Shown here: positions 7,347 to 14,114 of the stretch, in pieces
Position numbering within the stretch: the stretch's first letter is position 1
Layout of the letters: each line of letters begins with the position of its first letter
NCBI GenBank assembly: GCA_045578045.1
Contig: JAZNJM010000013.1
Span: forward strand, 1-16,247
Direction of reading: 5' to 3'
Length of the DNA: 16,247 nt
From: SIG653 sp045578045
GTDB taxonomy: Bacteria; Bacillota; Clostridia; Oscillospirales; CAG-382
Notes under the pieces: generated by a model
What the model was told of the DNA's origin: nothing
What the model saw: only the letters and a program-made list of their open reading frames with translations
Databases searched by the model: none
Program-made: the position numbers and the translations under genes

Positions 7347-7371
7347 TCTGATTTTTCGTATAATAATCAGA
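7347..7371. promoter_or_regulatory. Inverted repeat around a TATAAT box upstream of the sigma operon
   Basis: TCTGATT (7347-7353) and AATCAGA (7365-7371) are perfect 7-base arms around 11 bases that end with TATAAT (7359-7364). This -10-like box has no good -35 partner at 17 bases. The dyad could be an operator or a short RNA hairpin. No regulator family is implied by the sequence. Confidence 0.45.
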
Positions 7372-7376
7372 TAGGT

Positions 7377-7405
7377 TTGTTGTATGATTTGTAATCTATT
7401 ATAAT
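7377..7405 (+). promoter_or_regulatory. Probable promoter of the membrane-protein / ECF sigma operon
   Basis: TTGTTG (7377-7382) and TATAAT (7400-7405) are 17 bases apart. Further TATAAT sequences at 7359 and 7417 make the exact start uncertain. I could not identify an AAC-type ECF -35 motif, so autoregulation is not shown. Confidence 0.5.
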
Positions 7406-7455
7406 CTTCTAACTTTTATAATCTGCTTGTTGTATTGATATTATAGGAGGAAAAA

Positions 7456-8262
7456 TTGAAAACAGAAAAAGAATTTTTAGAATCGGTCTACCGAAAATAT
7501 AACGTTTCCCAAAAGAAAAAAGCGAGAAAAAGAAAGATTTTCGTTTCTTTTGCATTGTTTTTGATTATTTGCCTTTGCGCAAATTTATCATTATTCTTTT
7601 TTAATGACAAAACGCCCGAAACAACGTTTTCGGACGATTTTCCCTCTGTTGAACTTTCAAAGGAAAATGAAAGCAAAGAGTCTTATTCATCTGAAGAAAA
7701 ATACGTTTCAGAAGACAATTCAAAGTCTGAAAACGTTTCAGAAGATAAAAACGTTTCAGAAGATAAAAACATTTCGGAAGATGAAAACGTTTCAGAACCC
7801 TCGTTTGATGCTTTGGAAAATGAAAGAATAGTTTACAGTGAAAACCTTCTGATAAATACGTCTTCCCAATCTTTTCAAGGAGGCAAGGAGACTTCAAGCT
7901 GGGTTAATTGTCAAAATATGAACTATTTTTTTGCCAGAGAAGAATTTGACGGAGTTTATTATTACGTTGGAATAAAAGCAACGATGACCTCAGCAGAAGA
8001 AACGGAAGAAAATGAAACGGAAGAAAATAATGAATTTATCAATGAATTTGGAACAAAGGCGTTTAAAGAAAAAAATATCTTAGAGCTTAAAGAACATTTT
8101 GAAAATCTTGGTCTTTTTGTTGAATATATGGAAGAATATGATTTATTCGTAACGTATATAAAAGAAAACGACATTGAAAGACTTCAAACGGATAAAGCTA
8201 AATTGTTTGTTTATCATTTGCCGTTGGATTTCAAAGACGAGTTGCGTGGATTGTTTATCTGA
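7456..8262 (+). CDS. Single-pass membrane protein preceding an ECF sigma factor; possible anti-sigma regulator
   Basis: I do not recognise a named family. The 268-residue product has a basic cytoplasmic N-terminus of about 27 residues, one membrane helix at about 28-49, an acidic serine-rich linker (55-125) with SEDKNV hexapeptide repeats, and an outer domain of about 140 residues rich in aromatic and acidic residues. Translation starts at TTG (7456), supported by AGGAGG five bases upstream. No nearby in-frame ATG is better placed. The next gene, 39 bases downstream, is an ECF sigma factor, and the topology of short cytoplasmic tail, single helix and outer domain fits a membrane regulator of that sigma factor. 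The usual order is sigma first, and no zinc anti-sigma motif is present, so this role is an inference. Confidence 0.75.
   Translation: MKTEKEFLESVYRKYNVSQKKKARKRKIFVSFALFLIICLCANLSLFFFNDKTPETTFSDDFPSVELSKENESKESYSSEEKYVSEDNSKSENVSEDKNVSEDKNISEDENVSEPSFDALENERIVYSENLLINTSSQSFQGGKETSSWVNCQNMNYFFAREEFDGVYYYVGIKATMTSAEETEENETEENNEFINEFGTKAFKEKNILELKEHFENLGLFVEYMEEYDLFVTYIKENDIERLQTDKAKLFVYHLPLDFKDELRGLFI
7732..7797 (+). repeat. 18-base coding repeat encoding SEDKNV units
   Basis: The unit AACGTTTCAGAAGATAAA occurs at 7732-7749 and 7750-7767, diverges slightly at 7768-7785, and is partial at 7786-7797. It encodes residues 93-114 of the membrane protein, in its extracellular linker. Copy-number change would alter linker length in steps of six residues without frameshift. 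Confidence 0.9.
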
Positions 8263-8301
8263 AAAAATAAATATCAATATTAAAGAAAGGGGGCGGGAAA
8301 A

Positions 8302-8907
8302 ATGGATTCTGAAAAAAGCGGAGAAGAGTTGTCATTAAATGAATTTGAGCAAACAACAGAAACAAAAGAAATAAACAATTTATATGAAAAGTATCTTGGC
8401 GGCGATGAAAAAGCGTTTGAACAGCTTATGGTTTTCATATATAAAGACCTTATATTTTTCATAAACAGATATGTAAACGATATTTATACCGCCGAGGATT
8501 TGGCAGAAGATACTTTTGTTAAACTTCTTGAAAACAAAAAACGCTTTGATTCAAGTCGTTCATCTCTAAAAACCTTTCTTTTTACCGTTGGAAAAAATCT
8601 TGCTTTGGATTATCTTAGAAAAAACAAGAAAACCGCTTTTTCCCTCTCCCTTTCTGAAAATACGGATATTCCTTCTGAGGAATTGGAATTGGCAGACTAT
8701 ATTATAAAAAAAGAAAACAGCCGTTTACTTTATTCTGCCGTTAAAAATCTTCCTCCTTTGGAAAGCAAGGTGATACATTTGCTATATTTTGAAAATATGT
8801 CATACAAGGAAATATCAAAAATATTGGAAATACCTGTAAAAACCCTTTATGAACTATCAAGAGCCGCAAAAGAAAAATTAGAAAAGAAATTGAAAAACGT
8901 CAACTAA
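8302..8907 (+). CDS. ECF-type (group 4) RNA polymerase sigma factor
   Basis: The 201-residue protein directs RNA polymerase to a specific set of promoters. After an acidic N-terminal extension of about 25 residues, sigma region 2 spans roughly 45-110, with the typical AEDLAEDTFVKLL (64-76) and LKTFLFTVGKNLALDYLR stretches. Region 4 spans about 145-195, with a helix-turn-helix around MSYKEISKILEIPVKTLYELS. Regions 1.1 and 3 are missing, as in group 4 sigma factors. A very strong ribosome binding site, AAAGGGGG (8286-8293), lies 8 bases before the ATG. It follows the membrane-protein gene by 39 bases and is almost certainly cotranscribed with it. The specific ECF subgroup and regulon cannot be read from the window. 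Confidence 0.9.
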   Translation: MDSEKSGEELSLNEFEQTTETKEINNLYEKYLGGDEKAFEQLMVFIYKDLIFFINRYVNDIYTAEDLAEDTFVKLLENKKRFDSSRSSLKTFLFTVGKNLALDYLRKNKKTAFSLSLSENTDIPSEELELADYIIKKENSRLLYSAVKNLPPLESKVIHLLYFENMSYKEISKILEIPVKTLYELSRAAKEKLEKKLKNVN

Positions 8908-8945
8908 CTGAAAGCCAACAAAAAATTATAAAGGAATATATAAAA

Positions 8946-8980
8946 GGTTTTCTTGGGAATAAAACGGTTTTCTTAGGAAT
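8946..8980 (+). repeat. Tandem 15-base repeat after the sigma gene
   Basis: GGTTTTCTTGGGAAT (8946-8960) recurs with one change at 8966-8980, a 20-base period. It lies between the sigma factor stop codon and the terminator. No function is apparent. Confidence 0.7.
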
Positions 8981-8993
8981 TTACTATAAAAAT

Positions 8994-9030
8994 AGACTAT
9001 CTTGAATTTGTTTAACGTTCAAGATAGTCT
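8994..9030. terminator. Strong bidirectional terminator between the sigma and glucosaminidase genes
   Basis: AGACTATCTTGAA (8994-9006) pairs perfectly over 13 bases with TTCAAGATAGTCT (9018-9030), with an 11-base loop. The plus-strand tail is TTAATTTTAG and the minus-strand tail is ATTTTTATAG. It sits between convergent genes and can end both transcripts. Confidence 0.9.
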
Positions 9031-9036
9031 TTAATT

Positions 9037-10635
9037 TTAGCTTATTTCTCTTGCTCCGCTTTGGAAAGCAAGTTTAATTTTAATATAGTCTGACGCATTA
9101 ACAACTCCGTTGCTATCAACGTCTGCGGCGGCAAACTGTGCACCGTCAAGATGCTTTAAGTTTTTGAAATATCTCAAAACAGTTTGATAATCTGTTTTTG
9201 AAACGATTCCGTCTCCGTTCAGGTCGCCTTTAACAACCGTTTCATATTCTTTTCCTCCAACAGAAACAACAAAACCCGTTCCAACGAAATCCACCAAATT
9301 GTCAGTTATAGTTTCGGAATATTTGTCCTTTATTTCTGCATCTTTTCCAATGCTTGTCAAAACTTCTGTAACCGTTGAAGAAAGAGAAATGTCTGTTGCA
9401 AAATTGTTTGAAGCATCAAATAAAACGTTAGTTATGGATTTGAATGAATATTTGTTTTTCTTCGCATAGCTTTCTGCATACGAGCCTTTATATCCACAAA
9501 TAACCATATTTTTATTACATCCCGAAAACGCCGTTGAATCGATTGATTTTACTGCGGCGGGGATTATTATTTCTGAAAGGGATTTTTTGTTTTTAAATGA
9601 ATTTGCATTAAGAGCAGATACTCCCGCGGGAATTGCCGCAATTTTTGAATTGCCTGTATATTTTTCTAATTTTGAACCGATAACAATAAAATCAAAATTG
9701 TCGAGAACGGTTACTGCACATTCAACGCCCATTCCGTTTACAGTTTCAGCAAGAACGTTTGTAACGCCCGTTTTGTTTGCTGTAATTGTTCCTTCAGAAA
9801 CGGAAACTCCGTTTTTGTTTGTTGTCCATTCAATGCTGCTGTTGGCGTTTGACGGCTGAACCGTTGCTTTAAGGGTGAAAGAAGAACCAAGACCTATTGT
9901 TATTCTTGAAGCGTTGATTGAAACGGAAGTTGGCATAATGGATGCCGCAATTTCCCTTGCTTTGAGAATTTCTTTAGCTATTGCATCGAAAATAACAAGA
10001 TTATGTGATTCGATTGTTTTAATAAGCTCGTTAGGGTAATTCTTTGAAGTTGCATACCCTGTTGAATATACGTATTTACACGCAGCCTTATAATCTCTCA
10101 ATCCTATAAATACTTCGTATCTGTCTGAATTGAGGAAGAGCTTACTGTGGTCATCAACGCTCTCTGCCCAGCTGTCGTATGCTCTGAAAAATCTTTTTCC
10201 GCCGCCCTTGACAGCGTCTGCATATGTGTTGTATACCTGCTTCGTTGTAGTGCAATAAACCTTGCCTTTCCAGTTTGAAGCCGCCATAATTCCGAATATA
10301 TTGTTTGCAACAAGGGCGATGTTTCCAACACCCCATCCGCCTTCCCAGACAGATTGTGCGATAGTGAGTGATGATAAAATATCGTTATCTATCATATCTT
10401 GTATGGCGAGGGGAATTATAGCTTTAAAGAAATTTCTTTGCTTTCCTGTGAGGTCCATTCCCGCAATAATATCGAGAACTTTTTCTCTGTCAAGCTCCGT
10501 ATCTCCTTTGAACATCTGGATAACGTCTTTTTCTGTATAGCTTTTTGCTTTTGTGATTGGAAAAGGTATACTTACAGAAAGTACAAATGCAAGGAGCACG
10601 GAAGCTATAATGCGTATTGTCTTGTTTTTCTGCAT
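9037..10635 (-). CDS. Secreted GH73-type glucosaminidase with Big_2-like domain, BspA-like repeat and C-terminal dockerin
   Basis: The 532-residue exported protein should hydrolyse glycan strands of peptidoglycan. A signal peptide covers residues 1-30 or so. The glucosaminidase domain (about 65-220) shows TIAQSVWEGGWG with probable catalytic E98, NNIFGI (111-116), a W-x-G segment (122-124), FRAYDSWAESVDDH (150-163) and the YATSKNYPNEL end motif. A bacterial Ig-like Big_2-type domain lies at about 235-312, a BspA-type leucine-rich segment (IPAGVSALNANSFKN and following) at about 320-400, then a short module and a type I dockerin at 470-530. Its two calcium loops, DLNGDGIVSKTD and DVDSNGVVNASD, are canonical. 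The start is supported by AAAGGA, 13 bases upstream. Architecture and tail resemble the amidase at 4789-7215, so both probably work in the same surface complex. Confidence 0.9.
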   Translation of the reverse strand: MQKNKTIRIIASVLLAFVLSVSIPFPITKAKSYTEKDVIQMFKGDTELDREKVLDIIAGMDLTGKQRNFFKAIIPLAIQDMIDNDILSSLTIAQSVWEGGWGVGNIALVANNIFGIMAASNWKGKVYCTTTKQVYNTYADAVKGGGKRFFRAYDSWAESVDDHSKLFLNSDRYEVFIGLRDYKAACKYVYSTGYATSKNYPNELIKTIESHNLVIFDAIAKEILKAREIAASIMPTSVSINASRITIGLGSSFTLKATVQPSNANSSIEWTTNKNGVSVSEGTITANKTGVTNVLAETVNGMGVECAVTVLDNFDFIVIGSKLEKYTGNSKIAAIPAGVSALNANSFKNKKSLSEIIIPAAVKSIDSTAFSGCNKNMVICGYKGSYAESYAKKNKYSFKSITNVLFDASNNFATDISLSSTVTEVLTSIGKDAEIKDKYSETITDNLVDFVGTGFVVSVGGKEYETVVKGDLNGDGIVSKTDYQTVLRYFKNLKHLDGAQFAAADVDSNGVVNASDYIKIKLAFQSGAREIS

Positions 10636-10674
10636 AATACTGTTGATTTCCTTTCTTTAGGCTTTTGGCTTTTG

Positions 10675-10754
10675 CTTTTCCCTTTGTTTGTTGATTTTGG
10701 GAAAAGGCTTGATATAGCTTTTCGTGTATAAAAAGCATTGACATAAGAAAATGC
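10675..10754 (-). other. Hairpins between the stalk-domain and glucosaminidase genes
   Basis: CTTTTCCC (10675-10682) pairs with GGGAAAAG (10699-10706) across a 16-base loop. On the minus strand it would lie in the glucosaminidase leader and has no U-tract. Further upstream GCATT/AATGC (10735-10739 with 10750-10754) is followed on the minus strand by TTTTTAT and may be a weak terminator for the stalk-domain gene. No convincing promoter was found here for the glucosaminidase. TTGGCA overlaps the second hairpin but lacks a good -10 partner. Confidence 0.4.
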
Positions 10755-10790
10755 CAATATTCATTTTTTTAGAAAAAATACAGTTTCTAT

Positions 10791-11366
10791 CTAAATCGGT
10801 GAATCAAAAACGCTGTTTTTAGGGAAAAATGAAATATCTTCTGTTCCCGCTGTCGAAACTGTATACACAGAGGTAGTTTCATCATAAGATACAGATAAGC
10901 AGGTGTATTTTTCAACAACCTCCATTGGAAGATAACATTCTCCGTTTTTATACAATATAGGAGAATCAACGCGTATCCACGTTCCGTTTACAACGATTAC
11001 GTTCAATTCAGGGGTTATCTCCATTGTTTCCGTTCCCGATGGGTTGGAAATTGTTATTCCTTTTTTATCTCCAACTGCTTTAACTCCAACGATTCCATCT
11101 AAGGCGGTAAGCGGAAAATATCCTTTTTTAACAATCTTTGAATCTCCGTCTTTAACGGTGTATGCCTTAGTTTGCCTTTGCGTTCTCAGCTTCAAAGTAC
11201 ATTCTTCGCTTTTTTCAGAGTTTCTGAATGAAAACATAAAAGCAGAGGCAATAATCAAAGAGAACGCTGAAACCAAAACTGCGGTTGCAATCAATAGATG
11301 AAATATTTTTTTTATTGCAAAAAATACTTTCGCTCTTTTCTTTTTTCTTTTTTTGTTGTAAGACAT
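10791..11366 (-). CDS. Membrane-anchored stalk-domain (copper amine oxidase N-terminal-like) protein
   Basis: The 191-residue product starts with a strongly basic tail (KKRKKKRAK), followed by one membrane helix at about 22-46. Outside the membrane is a domain with paired beta motifs such as GYFPLTALDGIVGV, NVIVVNGTWIRV and GECYLPMEVVEKY, the pattern of the 'stalk' domain named after copper amine oxidase N-termini and common in clostridial surface proteins. No catalytic residues are visible. A role in wall or surface attachment is an inference from the domain and the neighbouring dockerin hydrolases. The ribosome binding site is weak (ACGG), and translation may be low. It could be transcribed together with the downstream glucosaminidase, 155 bases away, if the weak hairpin between them does not terminate. 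Confidence 0.75.
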   Translation of the reverse strand: MSYNKKRKKKRAKVFFAIKKIFHLLIATAVLVSAFSLIIASAFMFSFRNSEKSEECTLKLRTQRQTKAYTVKDGDSKIVKKGYFPLTALDGIVGVKAVGDKKGITISNPSGTETMEITPELNVIVVNGTWIRVDSPILYKNGECYLPMEVVEKYTCLSVSYDETTSVYTVSTAGTEDISFFPKNSVFDSPI

Positions 11367-11387
11367 TATATTTTACCGTTTTTAAAT

Positions 11388-11416
11388 TCCATATTTTTCA
11401 GTATTTTTGTTTTCAA
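11388..11416 (-). promoter_or_regulatory. Possible promoter of the stalk-domain gene
   Basis: On the minus strand TTGAAA (11416-11411) and TATGGA (11393-11388) are 17 bases apart, starting transcription about 20 bases upstream of the ATG. The -35 box matches five of six positions and the -10 box only three. A better TATAAT overlaps the start codon but lacks a -35 box. Confidence 0.4.
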
Positions 11417-11421
11417 CCAAG

Positions 11422-11472
11422 CGTATAACTTTTATACGGGGATAAAACACTGTAAAATCAAGTGTATATACA
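11422..11472. promoter_or_regulatory. Two palindromes in the divergent stalk-domain/clp region
   Basis: CGTATAA-CTT-TTATACG (11422-11438) is a 17-base dyad with perfect 7-base arms. TGTATATACA (11463-11472) is a perfect 10-base palindrome. Both lie between the divergent genes, where operators are expected. Neither matches CIRCE (HrcA) or the CtsR heptad repeat. A third, GC-richer stem, GGTGG/CCACC, lies at about 11496-11514. Confidence 0.45.
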
Positions 11473-11564
11473 ATTTTTATGTTCCTTATATAAGGGTGGA
11501 TGAATACACCACCACACGACACAGAGACATAATACCACAAAAAAAGATAAAATGGAAGAGTTTT

Positions 11565-11594
11565 TTGAAAAAAAGTTGAAAATTTTTATATTAT
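11565..11594 (+). promoter_or_regulatory. Probable promoter of the clp ATPase gene
   Basis: TTGAAA (11565-11570) and TATTAT (11589-11594) each match five of six consensus positions and are 18 bases apart. Transcription would start near 11601, giving a leader of about 59 bases that contains the palindrome at 11631-11645. Confidence 0.6.
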
Positions 11595-11630
11595 AAACAT
11601 TATCAAACAGAAAAAAATCTTATTTTGAAC

Positions 11631-11645
11631 TTTCCGATTCGGAAA
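11631..11645. promoter_or_regulatory. 15-base palindrome just upstream of the clp ribosome binding site
   Basis: TTTCCGA-T-TCGGAAA is a perfect dyad with 7-base arms around one base. It ends four bases before AAAGGGG (11649-11655), the ribosome binding site of the clp gene. It lies downstream of the likely transcription start, so it could be a roadblock operator or a small RNA hairpin (TTTCC/GGAAA with loop GATTC) close to the binding site. Confidence 0.5.
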
Positions 11646-11659
11646 TTGAAAGGGGAAAA

Positions 11660-13936
11660 ATGATTGAAAAATATTCTGAAAGTGCCAAAAAAGTGCTTTA
11701 TGGTTCACTTAATGCATCGTCTGAAATGGGGCATTCATACATTGGAAGCGAACATCTGCTTCTTGGAATATTAAACGAAGAAGGAAGTTTTTCTGCTTCT
11801 GAGCTTAATAAAAGAGGAGTTTGTTACAAAATTATAAAGAAGAGAATAATATCTATATCGGGAATTTCGGCTCTTTCGGGAAATTCATCAGATGATTTTG
11901 AAGTTTTTTCAGATGAAAACAAAAGCTGTGGAAAAATAAGGCGTGGAAATGAATTAAAGGCTATTGTTGAAAAAATGACTCCGAAATGCAAAGCCATAAT
12001 AACAAAGGCAGAATCAATAGCGACAAACAGAAACAGCCTTGATGTTTTGTCAGAACATATTCTTCTTTCTCTTTTAAAAGAAGAATGTGTTGGATTAAAG
12101 CTGATAACCGCTGTGGGAGTTGAGCCTTCAGAATTATATAGATGTATTGAAAATCACCTTGAAAAAAGCTCTTTTAAGCCAAAGGCGGTTTCTACTCCTA
12201 TTCTTGATAAAATTTCCGTTGATTTAACGGAAAAGGCTTCAAAAGGACTTTTAGATCCTGTTATCGGTAGGAAAGAAACAGAGGAAAGACTTGTTAGAAT
12301 ACTTCTACGAAAAGGAAAAAATAATCCTTGTCTTATTGGTGAGGCAGGAGTGGGGAAAACAGCTATTGTTGAAGGTCTTGCAATGAGAATTGCAAAGGGA
12401 GACGTTCCCGAAGAGCTTCTTGATTCAAGAATCGTTTCTCTTGATATCTCGTCAGTTGTTGCGGGGACGAAATACAGAGGAGAATTTGAAGAAAAGCTAA
12501 AAAGTGTAATTGAAGAAGTAAAGGCGGCGGGAAACGTTATTCTGTTTATTGATGAAATACATTGCGTTGTTGGAGCAGGTGCAGCTGAGGGAGCGATAGA
12601 TGCTTCAAACATTTTAAAACCACCTTTAGCAAGGGGAGAAATTCGCCTTATTGGTGCAACAACTTTGAAAGAATACAAAAAGCATATAGAAAAAGACGGT
12701 GCGTTTGACAGACGTTTCAGAAAGATAAACGTAAAAGAACCAACGCCCTTTGAATGTGAAGAAATTCTGAAAGGAATAAGACAAGGGTTCGAGCTTCACC
12801 ACGGAATGATAATATCAGACGAGGCGATATCTGCCGCTGTTTCTCTTTCTGTGAGATATATTTCAGATAGATTTCTCCCTGATAAAGCAATAGATTTAAT
12901 CGATGAGGCTTCTGCAAGGGCGAAAATTTTCAGAAAATCAAAGGTTGTTGAAAAAATCGATGTTGAATGTGTTCTTGAGGAGATGACGGGAATACCAACT
13001 TCCGTTATAAACAGAAGTGAGAGCGAGGGGATTCTCGCCCTTGAAAAAGAAATGAGAAAAAGGCTTTTAGGACAAGAAAAAGCAATTCGCGTTCTGTGTT
13101 CAGCGGTTAAAAGAATGAAAACGGGAATTAAAGACCAATCAAAGCCCATAGGAACGTTTTTGTTTGCAGGACCTCCGGGAGTTGGAAAAACCGAATGTGC
13201 AAAGGTTTTATCTGAGGTTCTTTTTGGAGATTTGCGTTCTATGATAAAATTTGATATGTCGGAATATTCCGAAAAACAAAGTGCATCCAAATTGATTGGT
13301 GCTCCTCCCGGTTATGCGGGTTACGGAGAGGGGGGACTTCTCACTGAAAAGGTGAGAACTAATCCATATTGCGTTTTGCTTTTTGATGAAATAGAAAAAG
13401 CACATCCCGATGTTCGCTCAGTCCTTTTGCAAATAATGGATGACGGAATATTAACCGATTCAAACGGAATAAAAGTCAGCTTTTCAAACTGTATAATAAT
13501 ATTAACTTCAAATTCTGTTTGTGATGGTTTGTTTTCAAGCCGTGTTGGATTTATAGGCGAGGGAGAAAGATCCAAAAAAGAGCGTGAGATTGCAAAAAAA
13601 TCCTTATCAGCAGAACTTGCAGACAGAATAGACGAAGTTGTTGTTTTTGAAAAATTAACTGTTTTTGCTTTAGAAAAAATAGCTGCAATACAAAGCCGAA
13701 TGTTAATGAGCCGTCTTGCTGAGAGAGGGGTTTCTCTTGATTTTGATGAGAGCTTCATAAAAGCCTCGGCGGAAGCGTGTTTCAGAGATGGCGGCTCTGC
13801 AAGGGAAATAAAGCGTATTCTCGTGCGTGAAACGGAAGAATTGATTTCAGAAGAGCTTCTGTCCGATTCCTTCGACAAAGAGAGAGGGGGAACTATATAT
13901 CTCGAAAACGGAAAAAGTAAATTCAGAAAAAAATAA
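11660..13936 (+). CDS. Clp/Hsp100 AAA+ unfoldase, ClpC/ClpA-like without M domain
   Basis: The 758-residue protein unfolds proteins and most likely feeds them to ClpP in the cytosol. Two N-terminal Clp_N repeats cover about 1-165. AAA+ module 1 has Walker A GEAGVGKT (227-234) and Walker B ILFIDE (294-299). Module 2 has GPPGVGKT (504-511) and VLLFDE (572-577). A VGF tripeptide (629-631) sits where ClpC and ClpA carry the ClpP-docking loop, arguing against a ClpB disaggregase. After IDEASARAKI (about 414-423) the chain passes within about 45 residues to LLGQEKAI, leaving no room for the coiled-coil M domain that ClpC uses to bind MecA-type adaptors. Its architecture is therefore ClpA-like. No ctsR, mcsA or mcsB gene is adjacent and no CtsR box was seen, so regulation is probably atypical. 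Confidence 0.93.
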   Translation: MIEKYSESAKKVLYGSLNASSEMGHSYIGSEHLLLGILNEEGSFSASELNKRGVCYKIIKKRIISISGISALSGNSSDDFEVFSDENKSCGKIRRGNELKAIVEKMTPKCKAIITKAESIATNRNSLDVLSEHILLSLLKEECVGLKLITAVGVEPSELYRCIENHLEKSSFKPKAVSTPILDKISVDLTEKASKGLLDPVIGRKETEERLVRILLRKGKNNPCLIGEAGVGKTAIVEGLAMRIAKGDVPEELLDSRIVSLDISSVVAGTKYRGEFEEKLKSVIEEVKAAGNVILFIDEIHCVVGAGAAEGAIDASNILKPPLARGEIRLIGATTLKEYKKHIEKDGAFDRRFRKINVKEPTPFECEEILKGIRQGFELHHGMIISDEAISAAVSLSVRYISDRFLPDKAIDLIDEASARAKIFRKSKVVEKIDVECVLEEMTGIPTSVINRSESEGILALEKEMRKRLLGQEKAIRVLCSAVKRMKTGIKDQSKPIGTFLFAGPPGVGKTECAKVLSEVLFGDLRSMIKFDMSEYSEKQSASKLIGAPPGYAGYGEGGLLTEKVRTNPYCVLLFDEIEKAHPDVRSVLLQIMDDGILTDSNGIKVSFSNCIIILTSNSVCDGLFSSRVGFIGEGERSKKEREIAKKSLSAELADRIDEVVVFEKLTVFALEKIAAIQSRMLMSRLAERGVSLDFDESFIKASAEACFRDGGSAREIKRILVRETEELISEELLSDSFDKERGGTIYLENGKSKFRKK

Positions 13937-13955
13937 TAAATTTTCGTTTTATCTA

Positions 13956-13984
13956 TTGACAAAATGGAAAAAAAGTAGTATTCT
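13956..13984 (+). promoter_or_regulatory. Promoter of the folate riboswitch operon
   Basis: A perfect TTGACA (13956-13961) and TATTCT (13979-13984) are 17 bases apart. Transcription would start near 13991, exactly where the P1 stem of the riboswitch begins. Only about 20 bases separate it from the clp stop codon, and I see no terminator between them. Confidence 0.85.
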
Positions 13985-13990
13985 CTTTGG

Positions 13991-14090
13991 CAACAGAGTA
14001 AGATTCTGCGCGTGAAGTGCTGTCGAAACGGGGAGTTGTTCGTCAGACGAAAAGCTATGCTTGCGGTGTGGAGTCTGCATCCCGCTGTTG
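13991..14090 (+). ncRNA. Tetrahydrofolate (THF) riboswitch aptamer
   Basis: The leader folds as the clostridial THF riboswitch. P1 pairs CAACAG (13991-13996) with CTGTTG (14085-14090). P2 pairs AGATTC (14001-14006) with GAGTCT (14071-14076). P3 pairs CTGTCGAA (14020-14027) with TTCGTCAG (14039-14046) with one mismatch, and AAGC/GCTT (14052-14062) forms the short last stem. Conserved single-stranded blocks of the family are recognisable: GAGTA, GCGTGAAGTG, the GGGA-containing loop, ACGAA and GCGGTG. The loop GGGA (14031-14034) can pair with TCCC (14080-14083) to give the expected pseudoknot. The aptamer lies directly upstream of a folate transporter gene, the expected target. The fold was made by hand. 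Confidence 0.9.
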
Positions 14091-14114
14091 GGTTGTATAT
14101 TGCTGTTTAATTTT

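Noticed and set aside
7215..7455. ECF-type promoter in front of the sigma operon
   Set aside because: No AAC-containing -35 element with a partner -10 could be singled out by eye.
11367..11659. CIRCE or CtsR operator upstream of the Clp ATPase
   Set aside because: Neither TTAGCACTC-N9-GAGTGCTAA nor the tandem GGTCAAA heptads can be found there.
12154..13962. Minus-strand open frames opposite the Clp ATPase gene
   Set aside because: They mirror the conserved AAA+ coding sequence on the other strand and have no ribosome binding sites or recognisable domains.
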